The position numbers and the translations under genes were made by a program. A stretch of 64,000 nucleotides of DNA from Butyrivibrio sp. AE3009 (GTDB lineage: Bacteria > Bacillota > Clostridia > Lachnospirales > Lachnospiraceae). Positions within the stretch are counted from its first letter, which is position 1. Each line of letters begins with the position of its first letter. Positions 44,578 through 53,184 of this stretch are shown one piece after another. The stretch covers positions 62,001-126,000 of the forward strand of contig NZ_ATVS01000008.1 of NCBI RefSeq assembly GCF_000420845.1. The letters are read 5' to 3'. The notes beneath the pieces were generated by a model. It was given only the letters and a program-made list of their open reading frames with translations. It was not told the DNA's origin and did no database searches.

Positions 44578-46665
44578 TTATTTTGCAAGAAGCATCATGA
44601 TATCATTGCTTCTCATAACGAACTTGCTCATGGCCTCGCCCTCAAGCGGTGCATTCTGGATGCGGGCAAGATCGTAGAGCTGTTCGCAGATCATTCTTGT
44701 GTTGGCGCCGTCCTCGTTCTCAAGAACATACTGTACAAGAGGATGGTTGGCATTGAGGATAAGAGTCTGTCCTTCATTTCCAAAGTCGCCCATGCTCATG
44801 CCGTTCATGGCATACATCTTCATCATCTCAGCCATACGTCTGGATTCCTCTGATACGGTGAGCATTGAAGATACCTTTTTGTCCTTGAGCTTCTCAAGCT
44901 TAACGGTGAGCTTGTCGTTCTTAAGAGCCTTCTTGATCTTCTCTGCAAGGCCCTTCTCCTGCTCCTCAAGCTCTTTTGCAGCCTTCTTGGAGGTCTTGGA
45001 CTTAAATGAATCTGTGAGGTCAGCGTCGATTCTAAGGAACTTGATGCCCTCGTTCTTGCGCTCAAGCTGCTCCATGAAAGGTACGTCGATGTTGTGGTTC
45101 ATGATGAAGGCATCCATCTTCTGGGCCTTGAACATGTTGATGTACTGACTCTGCTGCTGTTCATCGGTTACATAGTAGATGGTGCGGGGCTCCTTGTCCT
45201 CTTCCTTATCGTCAGCCTTGGAGTCTGCGGAATCTGTCTTGGCATCGTCAACTACCTCTGCCTCGACCTTGTTGCCATTCTCATCTACTGCCTCTTCCTC
45301 GGCTGCTTCCTCTTCGGCTTCCTTGTTGATCTGAAGAGCCTCGGGTGTTGTGAGGTACTTGCCGTCAAGGTTCTTGAAGAGGATGTAGTCTGTCATCTTC
45401 TCGCAGAACTTGTCGTCGCGAAGGCAACCGTATTTGATGAAGGGACTGATGTCATCCCAGTATTTGTCGTAGTTCTCTTTGTCGGTCTTGCACAGGCCTG
45501 CGAGCTTCTCAGCAACCTTTTTGCTGATGTACTCGGAGATCTTTTTAACAAAGCCGTCGTTCTGAAGGGCCGATCTTGATACGTTAAGAGGAAGATCGGG
45601 ACAGTCGATAACGCCCTTAAGAAGCATCAGATACTCAGGGATAACTTCCTTGATGTTATCTGCGATGAATACCTGGTTGTTATACAGCTTGATGGTTCCC
45701 TCGATGGATTCAAACTCCATGTTGATCTTGGGGAAGTACAGGATACCCTTGAGGTTGAAGGGATAGTCCATGTTAAGGTGGATCCAGAATAAAGGCTCCT
45801 TGTAATCGCGGAATACCTTTCTGTAGAACTCCTTGTACTCCTCATCTGTGCAGTCCTTGGGGGTCTTGGCCCAGAGGGGATGTGTGTCGTTAAGAAGCTG
45901 AGGTCTTCTCTTAATCTTGTACTGAAGCTCGGGCTCCTCTTCCTCACCCTCTTTCTTCTCAGGGTGAACCTCTTCTATAACTGTATCTGACTCAAGCTTC
46001 TCAGAAGCCTTGATGGTCTCTGTGCCCTCTTCGTTTTCTCTTGAAAGGTAGATCTCATAAGGCATGAAGGAACAATACTTCTGGATGACCTCTCTTGCCT
46101 TGTACTCGTTGCAGAACTCAAGGCAGTCCTCTGAGAGGTGAAGTGTGATGGTGGTACCAACTTCAGTCTTGTCTCCGTCTGACATCTCGAAATCAGAGCC
46201 GCCGTCGCAGGTCCAGTGAACAGAGGCTGCGTCTGACTTATAAGAAAGTGTGTCGATATCTACGTTCTCTGCAACCATGAAGGTTGAATAGAAACCAAGA
46301 CCGAAGTGACCGATAATCTGATCTGCGTTGGCCTTGTCCTTATATTTATTAAGGAAGTCTGTGGCACCTGAAAAAGCCACCTGATTGATGTACTCCTCAA
46401 CCTCCTCAGCTGTCATACCGATACCGTTATCGACGATCTTGATGGTCTTCTCCTTGTCATTTAAGATGATGTCCACACGGGGCTTAAAGCCTTCCGGCAG
46501 CTCATACTCTCCCATCATATCCATCTTGCGGATCTTGGTGATCGCATCGCAGGCGTTGGATATTACTTCTCTGTAAAAAATATCATGATCCGAATACAGC
46601 CATTTCTTGATGATCGGAAACATGTTCTCGCTGTTAATTGATAAATTTCCCTTTTTGGAAGCCAT
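44578..46665 (-). CDS. htpG: Hsp90 chaperone HtpG
   Basis: Cytosolic ATP-dependent chaperone of 695 residues, longer than E. coli HtpG mainly because of an acidic insert (about 420-490, EEEAAEEEAVDENGN and similar). The N-terminal ATPase has EVISNACDAI (catalytic Glu and Asn), IVDNGIGMT, and GHFGLGFYSTFMVA; the C-terminal dimer domain ends normally. ATG 46663-46665 was chosen (MASKKGNLSI) with AAGGAG 8 bases upstream, rather than a GTG three codons earlier. A perfect CIRCE element upstream indicates HrcA control. Confidence 0.97.
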   Translation of the reverse strand: MASKKGNLSINSENMFPIIKKWLYSDHDIFYREVISNACDAITKIRKMDMMGEYELPEGFKPRVDIILNDKEKTIKIVDNGIGMTAEEVEEYINQVAFSGATDFLNKYKDKANADQIIGHFGLGFYSTFMVAENVDIDTLSYKSDAASVHWTCDGGSDFEMSDGDKTEVGTTITLHLSEDCLEFCNEYKAREVIQKYCSFMPYEIYLSRENEEGTETIKASEKLESDTVIEEVHPEKKEGEEEEPELQYKIKRRPQLLNDTHPLWAKTPKDCTDEEYKEFYRKVFRDYKEPLFWIHLNMDYPFNLKGILYFPKINMEFESIEGTIKLYNNQVFIADNIKEVIPEYLMLLKGVIDCPDLPLNVSRSALQNDGFVKKISEYISKKVAEKLAGLCKTDKENYDKYWDDISPFIKYGCLRDDKFCEKMTDYILFKNLDGKYLTTPEALQINKEAEEEAAEEEAVDENGNKVEAEVVDDAKTDSADSKADDKEEDKEPRTIYYVTDEQQQSQYINMFKAQKMDAFIMNHNIDVPFMEQLERKNEGIKFLRIDADLTDSFKSKTSKKAAKELEEQEKGLAEKIKKALKNDKLTVKLEKLKDKKVSSMLTVSEESRRMAEMMKMYAMNGMSMGDFGNEGQTLILNANHPLVQYVLENEDGANTRMICEQLYDLARIQNAPLEGEAMSKFVMRSNDIMMLLAK

Positions 46666-46721
46666 AACTCTCACTCCTTCTCATAAAGATAATATCCGCA
46701 CGAATTCATCGTACAAAATAT

Positions 46722-46749
46722 ATTTTAACCCCTGAAAAGTAAAAGTCAA
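46722..46749 (-). promoter_or_regulatory. Likely promoter of htpG
   Basis: On the minus strand TTGACT (46744-46749) and TAAAAT (46722-46727) are 16 bases apart. The CIRCE operator sits 7 bases upstream of the -35 box. Confidence 0.6.
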
Positions 46750-46756
46750 TAAAAAA

Positions 46757-46783
46757 TTAGCACTCGTTAGAAACGAGTGCTAA
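46757..46783. promoter_or_regulatory. CIRCE element (HrcA operator)
   Basis: TTAGCACTC-N9-GAGTGCTAA is an exact match to the CIRCE consensus, the operator of the heat-shock repressor HrcA. It lies 92 bases upstream of the htpG start codon. Confidence 0.97.
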
Positions 46784-46844
46784 CAAAAACTTTTTTGTTG
46801 TGGTTTATGCCTTGCCTGGATGTCTGTATAGTTTTTTTATATTA

Positions 46845-49199
46845 TCAGTTATTTACGTTGGACCAGATCTTGTACTCGACGTTAGCGTTAACACCTTTAA
46901 GTCTGAAGAGTTCGCTTACTGTTACAAAAGTATAGCCCTGGTTCTGAAGACCTTCGATGATCTGAGGAAGAGCCTGTACTGTCTGACTGTTGCCCTGGAA
47001 ATCATGAAGAAGAATGATCTGACCGTCCTTAGCTCCGCCAAGAGCATTGTTTACTCTCTGCTGAACTGAGGTGCTGTTCTCCCAATCGTTGATCAGAAGC
47101 CCCTGAATGAAAGGATAGTCGATATTCTGGTACATTGTGTTATTTACTGAAATGTAAGGTGGTCTGAAGAACTTAATCTCAGCTCCGACTGCATTCTTAA
47201 TAGCTGAAGATGTCCACTCCATCTCGTTACGGATCTGCTGTGCGCTCATTCTTGTCATATCCTGATGTGTATAGGAGTGGCTTGCCAGCTCATGTCCGTT
47301 TCTTACCTGTCTCTGCATTATTGACAGTGTGTTGTTGTTGACGTTCTGTCCGATAAGGAAGAAGGTAGCCTTAACGTTGTACTTCTCAAGGACATCAAGA
47401 ACATCGCTTGTAGTGCTTGAGGGGCCGTCGTCAAAGGTGAGGGCGATGAGTTTCTGGTTAGCGGAGTTGCCGCCCTGGTTGTTCCCACCGTTGTTTCCGC
47501 CGTTGTTGCCTGTGTTTCCGGTGTTATCTCCTACACCTGCGCCGGTGATCTTAAGGTAATCAATGTAAGCATCCCACTGTCCGTCGTCTGCTGTTACAAC
47601 AAGTTCGATAGTCTGATTGCCGGTTCCGTGGCTTACATTCTTGATGGTGTACTCTGCAGGATAAGAACCGCCGTAATAGAAGGTTCCCTTGGTCTGTCCA
47701 CCGATCTTAAGATCAACTCTTGCCATATTGCTATTGTTGGAACAGCCGCGAAGTGTGAAGTCATGAGTGCCGCCGGCAAAGTACTGAGTATAGGAAACTC
47801 TGTCGTTGTTGGCATAAAGTGCTACGCCGCCAAAGGGACTATTAACGTTTCCTGTGTACTGACCTGCCTTGGTCATTGATTCGCACTGAACTAAAGTCTC
47901 ACTGCTCTCAGGCTGTGGTGCCGGTTCCGGCTCAGGTTCAGGCTCGGGTTCAGGTGTTGGCTCGGGCTGAGGGTCAGGCTGTGTAGTTTCACCCTGGTTG
48001 CCACCTTCGCTACCGCCCTGATTGCCGCCTTCATTGCCGCCAACGCCGGCTCCGCCGATCTTGAGGTAGTCAATGTATGCGTCCCACTGTCCGTTGTCTG
48101 CTGTCACTACAAGTTCGATGGTCTGATTACCGGTTCCGTGGCTTACATTCTTGATGGTGTATTCTGCCGGGTAAGAGCCGCCGTAATAGAAGGTTCCCTT
48201 GGTCTGTCCGCCGATCTTAAGATCAACTCTTGCCATGTTGTCATTGTTGGAGCAGCCGCGAAGTGTAAAATCATGGGTTCCGCCAGCGAAGTACTGAGTA
48301 TAGGAAACTCTGTCGTTATTGGCATAAAGTGCTACTCCGCCGAAAGGATTGTTAACATTTCCTGTGTACTGACCTGCCTTGGTCATTGACTCACACTGAA
48401 CGATGGTCTCATTGCCTGAAGTCTGGCTGCCGGTGTTGCCACCCTGATTGCCGCCCTGATTGCCACCCTGGTTTCCACCCTGGTTGCCGCCCTGGCTGCT
48501 GCCTGATCCGCCGATGGTCATGTTGTTCTTGTAAACATTGGCTGATCCGCTGCTCTGATAGCCTTCTACATTAAGAGCTGCCTCGTAGAGGTTACCAACT
48601 CTCATACCCATTTTTTCCCAAGCCTTGAAGTGCTCGGTAACGTTGATGGTTCCTTCGGTTCTCTTGGAAGTACGAACACTGAAGTACTGCTGGAATGTGG
48701 TGTTACCCTGGATTGAAGGCTGATTTACACGTGTTGTCTCATATACGTCGTAGGTTCCTCCGTCAACGGTGATCTGACCCTTAGGTGATCCCCCGGGTGG
48801 ACGCCATGATCCCCAGCTGTCTACGATGTAATACTCGATAAGAGGACTTGTTGTCCAACCATAGACGCAGAGATATGAATTGCCGTTTGGTCTGTAATCG
48901 CAGCCATAGTCAAAGGAGATATTTCCCACCTGCTGATATGACTGGTTGCCACCGAACTTTCTGCCCTTTCTGAACAGAACGTTGCCGATGTTGCTCCACT
49001 GACAGCTGAAGGTTCCCCCGCCGTTCAGTGTCATGCTGGTGTTGCCGTAGTCTTTCCACAGTTCAAAGTCGTAACCGTCCTCTTGTCCGGTCTTGTTGTC
49101 GTAGTAGGTTGCTCCTGCCTGTGCCTTGATTGAAGGTGTAAGCATGGAAACACCCACCAGCATTGCAAGAAGCAATGCCTTAATTTTGCCTTTCTTCAC
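46845..49199 (-). CDS. Secreted multimodular xylanase and polysaccharide deacetylase (GH11-CBM-CBM-CE4)
   Basis: Secreted plant cell-wall enzyme of 784 residues. The order is signal peptide (to about 28), a GH11 endo-1,4-beta-xylanase domain (about 29-230) with nucleophile Glu122 in [12 protein letters not shown] and acid/base Glu212 in [11 protein letters not shown], a Gly-Asn-Gln linker, a CBM36/CBM6-like module (about 262-385), a Pro-Glu linker, a nearly identical second module (about 435-555), and a NodB/CE4 deacetylase (about 590-784) with [10 protein letters not shown] and HSYTHQDM metal motifs. It should cut xylan and remove its acetyl groups. The start is GTG 49197-49199, 7 bases after AGGAGG. 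The XynT-like layout is a pointer to Pseudobutyrivibrio or Butyrivibrio. Confidence 0.95.
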   Translation of the reverse strand: MKKGKIKALLLAMLVGVSMLTPSIKAQAGATYYDNKTGQEDGYDFELWKDYGNTSMTLNGGGTFSCQWSNIGNVLFRKGRKFGGNQSYQQVGNISFDYGCDYRPNGNSYLCVYGWTTSPLIEYYIVDSWGSWRPPGGSPKGQITVDGGTYDVYETTRVNQPSIQGNTTFQQYFSVRTSKRTEGTINVTEHFKAWEKMGMRVGNLYEAALNVEGYQSSGSANVYKNNMTIGGSGSSQGGNQGGNQGGNQGGNQGGNTGSQTSGNETIVQCESMTKAGQYTGNVNNPFGGVALYANNDRVSYTQYFAGGTHDFTLRGCSNNDNMARVDLKIGGQTKGTFYYGGSYPAEYTIKNVSHGTGNQTIELVVTADNGQWDAYIDYLKIGGAGVGGNEGGNQGGSEGGNQGETTQPDPQPEPTPEPEPEPEPEPAPQPESSETLVQCESMTKAGQYTGNVNSPFGGVALYANNDRVSYTQYFAGGTHDFTLRGCSNNSNMARVDLKIGGQTKGTFYYGGSYPAEYTIKNVSHGTGNQTIELVVTADDGQWDAYIDYLKITGAGVGDNTGNTGNNGGNNGGNNQGGNSANQKLIALTFDDGPSSTTSDVLDVLEKYNVKATFFLIGQNVNNNTLSIMQRQVRNGHELASHSYTHQDMTRMSAQQIRNEMEWTSSAIKNAVGAEIKFFRPPYISVNNTMYQNIDYPFIQGLLINDWENSTSVQQRVNNALGGAKDGQIILLHDFQGNSQTVQALPQIIEGLQNQGYTFVTVSELFRLKGVNANVEYKIWSNVNN
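47547..47891 (-). repeat. CBM module coding repeat, downstream copy
   Basis: About 345 bases encoding the second CBM36-like module; it is close to identical in protein (and roughly 90% in DNA by eye) to 48057-48401, with a constant offset of 510 bases. Confidence 0.9.
48057..48401 (-). repeat. CBM module coding repeat, upstream copy
   Basis: Encodes the first CBM36-like module. Differences from the other copy are mostly synonymous, with a few changes such as Asn/Ser near the middle, indicating recent in-frame duplication or homogenisation. Confidence 0.9.
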
Positions 49200-49230
49200 C
49201 CAATTACCTCCTCTCTTTTCTCTCCACAAC

Positions 49231-49322
49231 AAAGTTGACGTTTTATTTAACCCTATTATAGCGAGTGTCCAAAGATGTATCTATCTTTCAAGAGAAACTA
49301 GACAACTTTTTTACAAAAGTTG
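49231..49322. promoter_or_regulatory. Xylanase upstream region with repeated AAAGTTGAC and TATAAT box
   Basis: On the minus strand a TATAAT (49255-49260) lies 56 bases before the xylanase start, with no good -35. AAAGTTGAC occurs at 49231-49239 and again within the palindrome CAACTTTT-TTAC-AAAAGTTG (49303-49322). Flanking of the start by matching sites suggests an unidentified regulator. Confidence 0.4.
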
Positions 49323-49417
49323 ACACATTTTAGCAATAATTTCATATCAGCCGGGAAAATGCCAAGACAAATCCCCGCAGATGGTGTATATTAGCGCATG
49401 TTATTGAGTAATTATTC

Positions 49418-49480
49418 GGTGACAGGCACTTTAGTGCAAAAAAGTGACAGGCACTTTCGCGGGCGAAAGTGCCTGTCACC
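49418..49480 (-). terminator. Terminator of InlB-repeat gene with REP-like GTGACAGGCAC motifs
   Basis: A perfect 17-bp stem (49444-49460 / 49463-49479, loop of 2) is followed on the minus strand by TTTTTT. The motif GTGACAGGCACTTT is present twice in tandem (49419 and 49444) and once inverted, the same arrangement as the element at 14526-14625. It lies 18 bases after the stop of the gene ending at 49498. Confidence 0.85.
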
Positions 49481-49497
49481 ATTATTATAATTTAAAA

Positions 49498-52400
49498 TTA
49501 CTTGCCTGCTACCATTACTGTATTGCTCCACTTGCCTGCGAAATACTCGCCTGTGGAATCAATGATTTCCTGTCTTACGCGAACATAATAGTTCTTGCCG
49601 GGAGTAACGGTTACTGTAGGATATTCATATATGCCCTCCTCAGTATAGTTGAGCTTATCCCATGTATAAGACTTAACATTATTTGAGAAGTCTGCACTTG
49701 TTGAATACTCAAATACTACTCTGCGGTAGTTCTCAGTTGGGCTGGCGCTGGAATAAAGAGAGATTGTATCTCCATCTGCACCGGTATTCTGTGCTTTTAT
49801 AACAGGCGCATCAGTACTTACCGCATTCCAGAGAACATTGAGTACAACTGTTGCATCCTGCTTGGTTGCAAGTCTGGCCTTGAAATATGTAAAGCGGCTT
49901 TCGTCACTGTTGATACCGGTCTGTCTGATATTGCCCTTATAGTCCTTAGTTGTTGATACAGAGCCTATTGTATATCCGCTTCTCTTGGCCTTTGCTGTGA
50001 TATCAGCATATACTTCATCAAGAGTCTGTGTATAGTATACCTTCTCAGCTACAAGAGCCTTAGCTGTGCTGTCGTTGTACTTACCGCCGTTAGGGTTAAC
50101 CATTACCTTGTAGGTGATCTCCTCAAATACAGGTCTGAGAATGATATCTACCTTGTTGGTCTTCTTGATCTTCTTTACGTAGGTCTTGGTAGTATCTGTA
50201 TACTCGATGCCGGAATCATCTGTGATCTCGTTGATGATCTTGTATCCCTTGAAGATGTATCCGTCAGCCTTAACTGCCTTAAGAGTCAGATCCTTAGTTC
50301 CGTATTTAACGAAATTATAACCTGAGAACCGAGCATTCAAATAGCCCTCATATACAGTGCGTGGTTCTGTTCCTCTATATACCAGTGCATTATCGTCAAT
50401 TTCTACTTCTACCTGGATAGGATTCCATTTTGCATATACCTTAACATTGGTGCTCTTGCCGTTGCCGAGTCCTGCTGTGGAATAAGCGTACTTTTTGAAT
50501 TTGCTGTCTGTGTAGAAGCCGCTGAAGTAATATCCCTCTCTGGTCCATACGACACTATCAAGATAATGTGTGTAATCCGTATAGCCAAATTCAGTGGTCT
50601 CTCCGTCAGTGAACTGCTCACCCTTCTTGCTGTCAACAACCTGTCCTGCTGCATTCTTAACATCTGCTGCTCCTGGCATAAGAGTGATGGTATATTTGTT
50701 CTGATCAGCATAAACTGCATCAAGAACGATATTAGCTGCTGTACCTGCCTTAACTGCAGTTACATAGCCGTCTGCATTCTTTACTACATATGCATCATAA
50801 GCTTCGTCTGCTGTCCAGCCTACGAACTTCCAGCCTGTCCTAGCTGCAGTTGCCTTGATAGCAAGATCCTTTGCTACGTTCTTGGCTGTGAAAGTATATG
50901 TGGCATTCTTGATTTTACCGCCATTAAGGTTGTAGGTAATACGATTTACCTTTTCCTGAGTTACTACATAGAGTGTTACAGGAACTGTGGTTCCCTCTCC
51001 GTTATAGGACTTCTGGAGGAACCTGTAATAATTTACATTAAGCTTGTACGTAGGCTTCTTGGCATTGGCCTTAACAGCAAAGCCTGCGATACCCTTATCT
51101 CCAAGAGCTCCTGTAGCCTCGATCTGTGTAGCTGCCTTGGCAAAATCAAGTGTCTGATTGTAATAAACGCCGGTAAAGCCTGATACGGTAACAGGATTGC
51201 CTTCTGTATCTGTAAGATCTGTGCCATCATTGTTCTTGAAAGTAATATCATAATAAAGTGGTGACCATGAAGCCTCTAAGTAAATATATCCTGTATTAGT
51301 TGCTGTAAGTTTGCCGTCCTTGATTATTCCGGCTTCTTCTGCGTCAATGTAGATATACTCCTCTGCTTCATAATCGTACTCTTCAACAACCCAACCGTTA
51401 AACTTATATCCGTCCATGGTAGGATTGGGAATGACTGTTTCTTCACCGCTCTTGTAGGTCTTAGGTGCTTTCTTGATTGTTCCTCCGGCGAGGTAATATG
51501 CTATCTTGTTCTTCTCTGCTTCCCATACAGCTGTCAGTGAATAAGTGCCATCTGTACCTCTGTCAATATCCTTAAGTGCGATCTTATCTGTAGCCTTGAA
51601 GGTCTTATCTTTACCCTTAACCTTGGTCTTCCAGCCCTTAAAAGTATAGCCGTCTCTATAGGGCTTATAGTTATTGAATGATGTACTAATACTATAATTA
51701 GATGAATATACGCTCTCTCCGAAGAGATAACCGCCGTTAGCATCCCAGTTAACTGTGTATTTATTAGCTGTCCAGTTAGCTTTCAAAGTCAAATTATTGA
51801 AACTGTTTCCACCGTAAGATCTTGTATATCCGCCATTCCATCCGGTAAAAGTATATCCGTCTCTTGTAACTTCGGGAGTAGCAGTATTGATCACAAATCC
51901 GTACTTGTCGTCAGCATCAGCCACATAGTTAAGAAGAGGCTGCGCATTTACTGTTGTGCTGTCAAGCTTGTATGTAACCTTGTTCTTGCTCTTGGATGTA
52001 CCACCATTGAAATCATAGGTAATGGTATAGGTTCCAAGTTTCCAAACAGGAGTGAACGTGAAGGAATCACCATATTTCTCATAAAGACTGGGGATAGTGC
52101 CGGAAGCCTTTTTAAGAGTCTTAACTGTATTGCCTGTTGAATCCTTGATAGTCCAACCTACAAGCTCATAACCTGGAAGCAGGAACTCATCGCCGCTAAG
52201 GATAATGGGCTCACCGATCTCTAATGCTACAATCTCTCCGTCGCCATATCCGTAATGATTTTTCTGGAGGCAACCGTCAGGCTCACCCAGATTGAATGTT
52301 ACATTATAGGTTCCAAAAGACTCCCACTGAGCATAAATATCAACTGTCTTAAGTGCATTGGCAACCGCGTAATCAACTACTTCTTTCTCAGTAACGGTTT

Positions 52401-52926
52401 CCTTGAACTCTCCGTTCAGCTCCCAGCCGATGAACAGCTTATCGTAGCCTACAGTAAACAGTGATGTGTAGTTAATGGGATTCTCATCAAGATTGGTCTT
52501 GTCAAAAAATCTCTTAACTGTTGTATCATTTCCACGATAATTGGAATGAAAAATAACAGTGATTGTATTTGAATTGTTACTTGAAACAGCTTCAAAGTCA
52601 GCGTCCTCTTCCTCTACTGCAAATACTTCTTCAGCTTCGGTAGTTGCTTCTTCTGCCTGCTCTTCTACTTCGTCAATATCTTCTACTAACTCTTCCTCAA
52701 AAGAAACTTCCTCAGTCTCCTCTGCCTCAGTAGTCTCTTCAAAAGTCTCGTCCGTATTATCAACCGCATCCTCGAGACTCTCTTCTTCAACAACTTCTTC
52801 GAATGCGATTTCCTCTGCCTGCCCGAGATCCGTCTCTGCAGCATATGCAGGTGTTGAAAATGCTGTTACTGCCAATGCAGCTGACAGTGTAAAACTAAGC
52901 AGTTTTCCAATCAACTTACTTTTCAT
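49498..52926 (-). CDS. Secreted InlB-repeat (Listeria-Bacteroides repeat) protein, 1142 aa
   Basis: Exported surface or secreted protein. A signal peptide (to AYAAE, about residue 30) precedes a strongly acidic, Glu/Thr/Val-rich segment (about 31-118). From about 120 onward come many InlB B-repeat/Flg_new units (PF09479 type), recognised by recurring DGYTFTGWNGG, TYDFNGGTSKSK and LTAVWEAEKNKI-like strands. The last 130 residues resemble a fibronectin or Ig-type module (SASPTENYRRVVFEYSTSAD). There is no LPXTG, SLH or other wall anchor. It is a paralogue of the gene encoded just upstream (53185-56469). AAGGAG lies before the ATG. A role in adhesion is inferred only. Confidence 0.9.
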   Translation of the reverse strand: MKSKLIGKLLSFTLSAALAVTAFSTPAYAAETDLGQAEEIAFEEVVEEESLEDAVDNTDETFEETTEAEETEEVSFEEELVEDIDEVEEQAEEATTEAEEVFAVEEEDADFEAVSSNNSNTITVIFHSNYRGNDTTVKRFFDKTNLDENPINYTSLFTVGYDKLFIGWELNGEFKETVTEKEVVDYAVANALKTVDIYAQWESFGTYNVTFNLGEPDGCLQKNHYGYGDGEIVALEIGEPIILSGDEFLLPGYELVGWTIKDSTGNTVKTLKKASGTIPSLYEKYGDSFTFTPVWKLGTYTITYDFNGGTSKSKNKVTYKLDSTTVNAQPLLNYVADADDKYGFVINTATPEVTRDGYTFTGWNGGYTRSYGGNSFNNLTLKANWTANKYTVNWDANGGYLFGESVYSSNYSISTSFNNYKPYRDGYTFKGWKTKVKGKDKTFKATDKIALKDIDRGTDGTYSLTAVWEAEKNKIAYYLAGGTIKKAPKTYKSGEETVIPNPTMDGYKFNGWVVEEYDYEAEEYIYIDAEEAGIIKDGKLTATNTGYIYLEASWSPLYYDITFKNNDGTDLTDTEGNPVTVSGFTGVYYNQTLDFAKAATQIEATGALGDKGIAGFAVKANAKKPTYKLNVNYYRFLQKSYNGEGTTVPVTLYVVTQEKVNRITYNLNGGKIKNATYTFTAKNVAKDLAIKATAARTGWKFVGWTADEAYDAYVVKNADGYVTAVKAGTAANIVLDAVYADQNKYTITLMPGAADVKNAAGQVVDSKKGEQFTDGETTEFGYTDYTHYLDSVVWTREGYYFSGFYTDSKFKKYAYSTAGLGNGKSTNVKVYAKWNPIQVEVEIDDNALVYRGTEPRTVYEGYLNARFSGYNFVKYGTKDLTLKAVKADGYIFKGYKIINEITDDSGIEYTDTTKTYVKKIKKTNKVDIILRPVFEEITYKVMVNPNGGKYNDSTAKALVAEKVYYTQTLDEVYADITAKAKRSGYTIGSVSTTKDYKGNIRQTGINSDESRFTYFKARLATKQDATVVLNVLWNAVSTDAPVIKAQNTGADGDTISLYSSASPTENYRRVVFEYSTSADFSNNVKSYTWDKLNYTEEGIYEYPTVTVTPGKNYYVRVRQEIIDSTGEYFAGKWSNTVMVAGK

Positions 52927-53117
52927 GTGTTTCTCCTTTCACACATATACACTTTTCATTCATATTTGCGTTGTCCCGAACGCAAGATTTATTTTAGCAG
53001 TGTGATTTTTGGTATTTAATTAAAAAAGTATAAAATCACGGCATTTTATCAATGTAATTTCAATTATCTGACTGATGGACATAAATATAGTTTCACCGTC
53101 CTTTATATCAGGGCATA

Positions 53118-53160
53118 GAAAAAGCCCGGTACTTTGCGCTTTTTCCGAATAGTACCGGGC
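53118..53160 (-). terminator. Terminator of the second InlB-repeat gene
   Basis: GCCCGGTACT (53124-53133) pairs with AGTACCGGGC (53151-53160), followed on the minus strand by TTTTTC. It starts 24 bases after the stop codon at 53185. Confidence 0.9.
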
Positions 53161-53184
53161 CTGTTTTAGATTGTCATAGCTTCA

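Noticed and set aside
47881..48060. Repeated linker DNA in the xylanase gene as a CRISPR-like array
   Set aside because: It encodes Gly/Asn/Gln and Pro/Glu linkers in frame, with no spacers or unrelated sequences between units.
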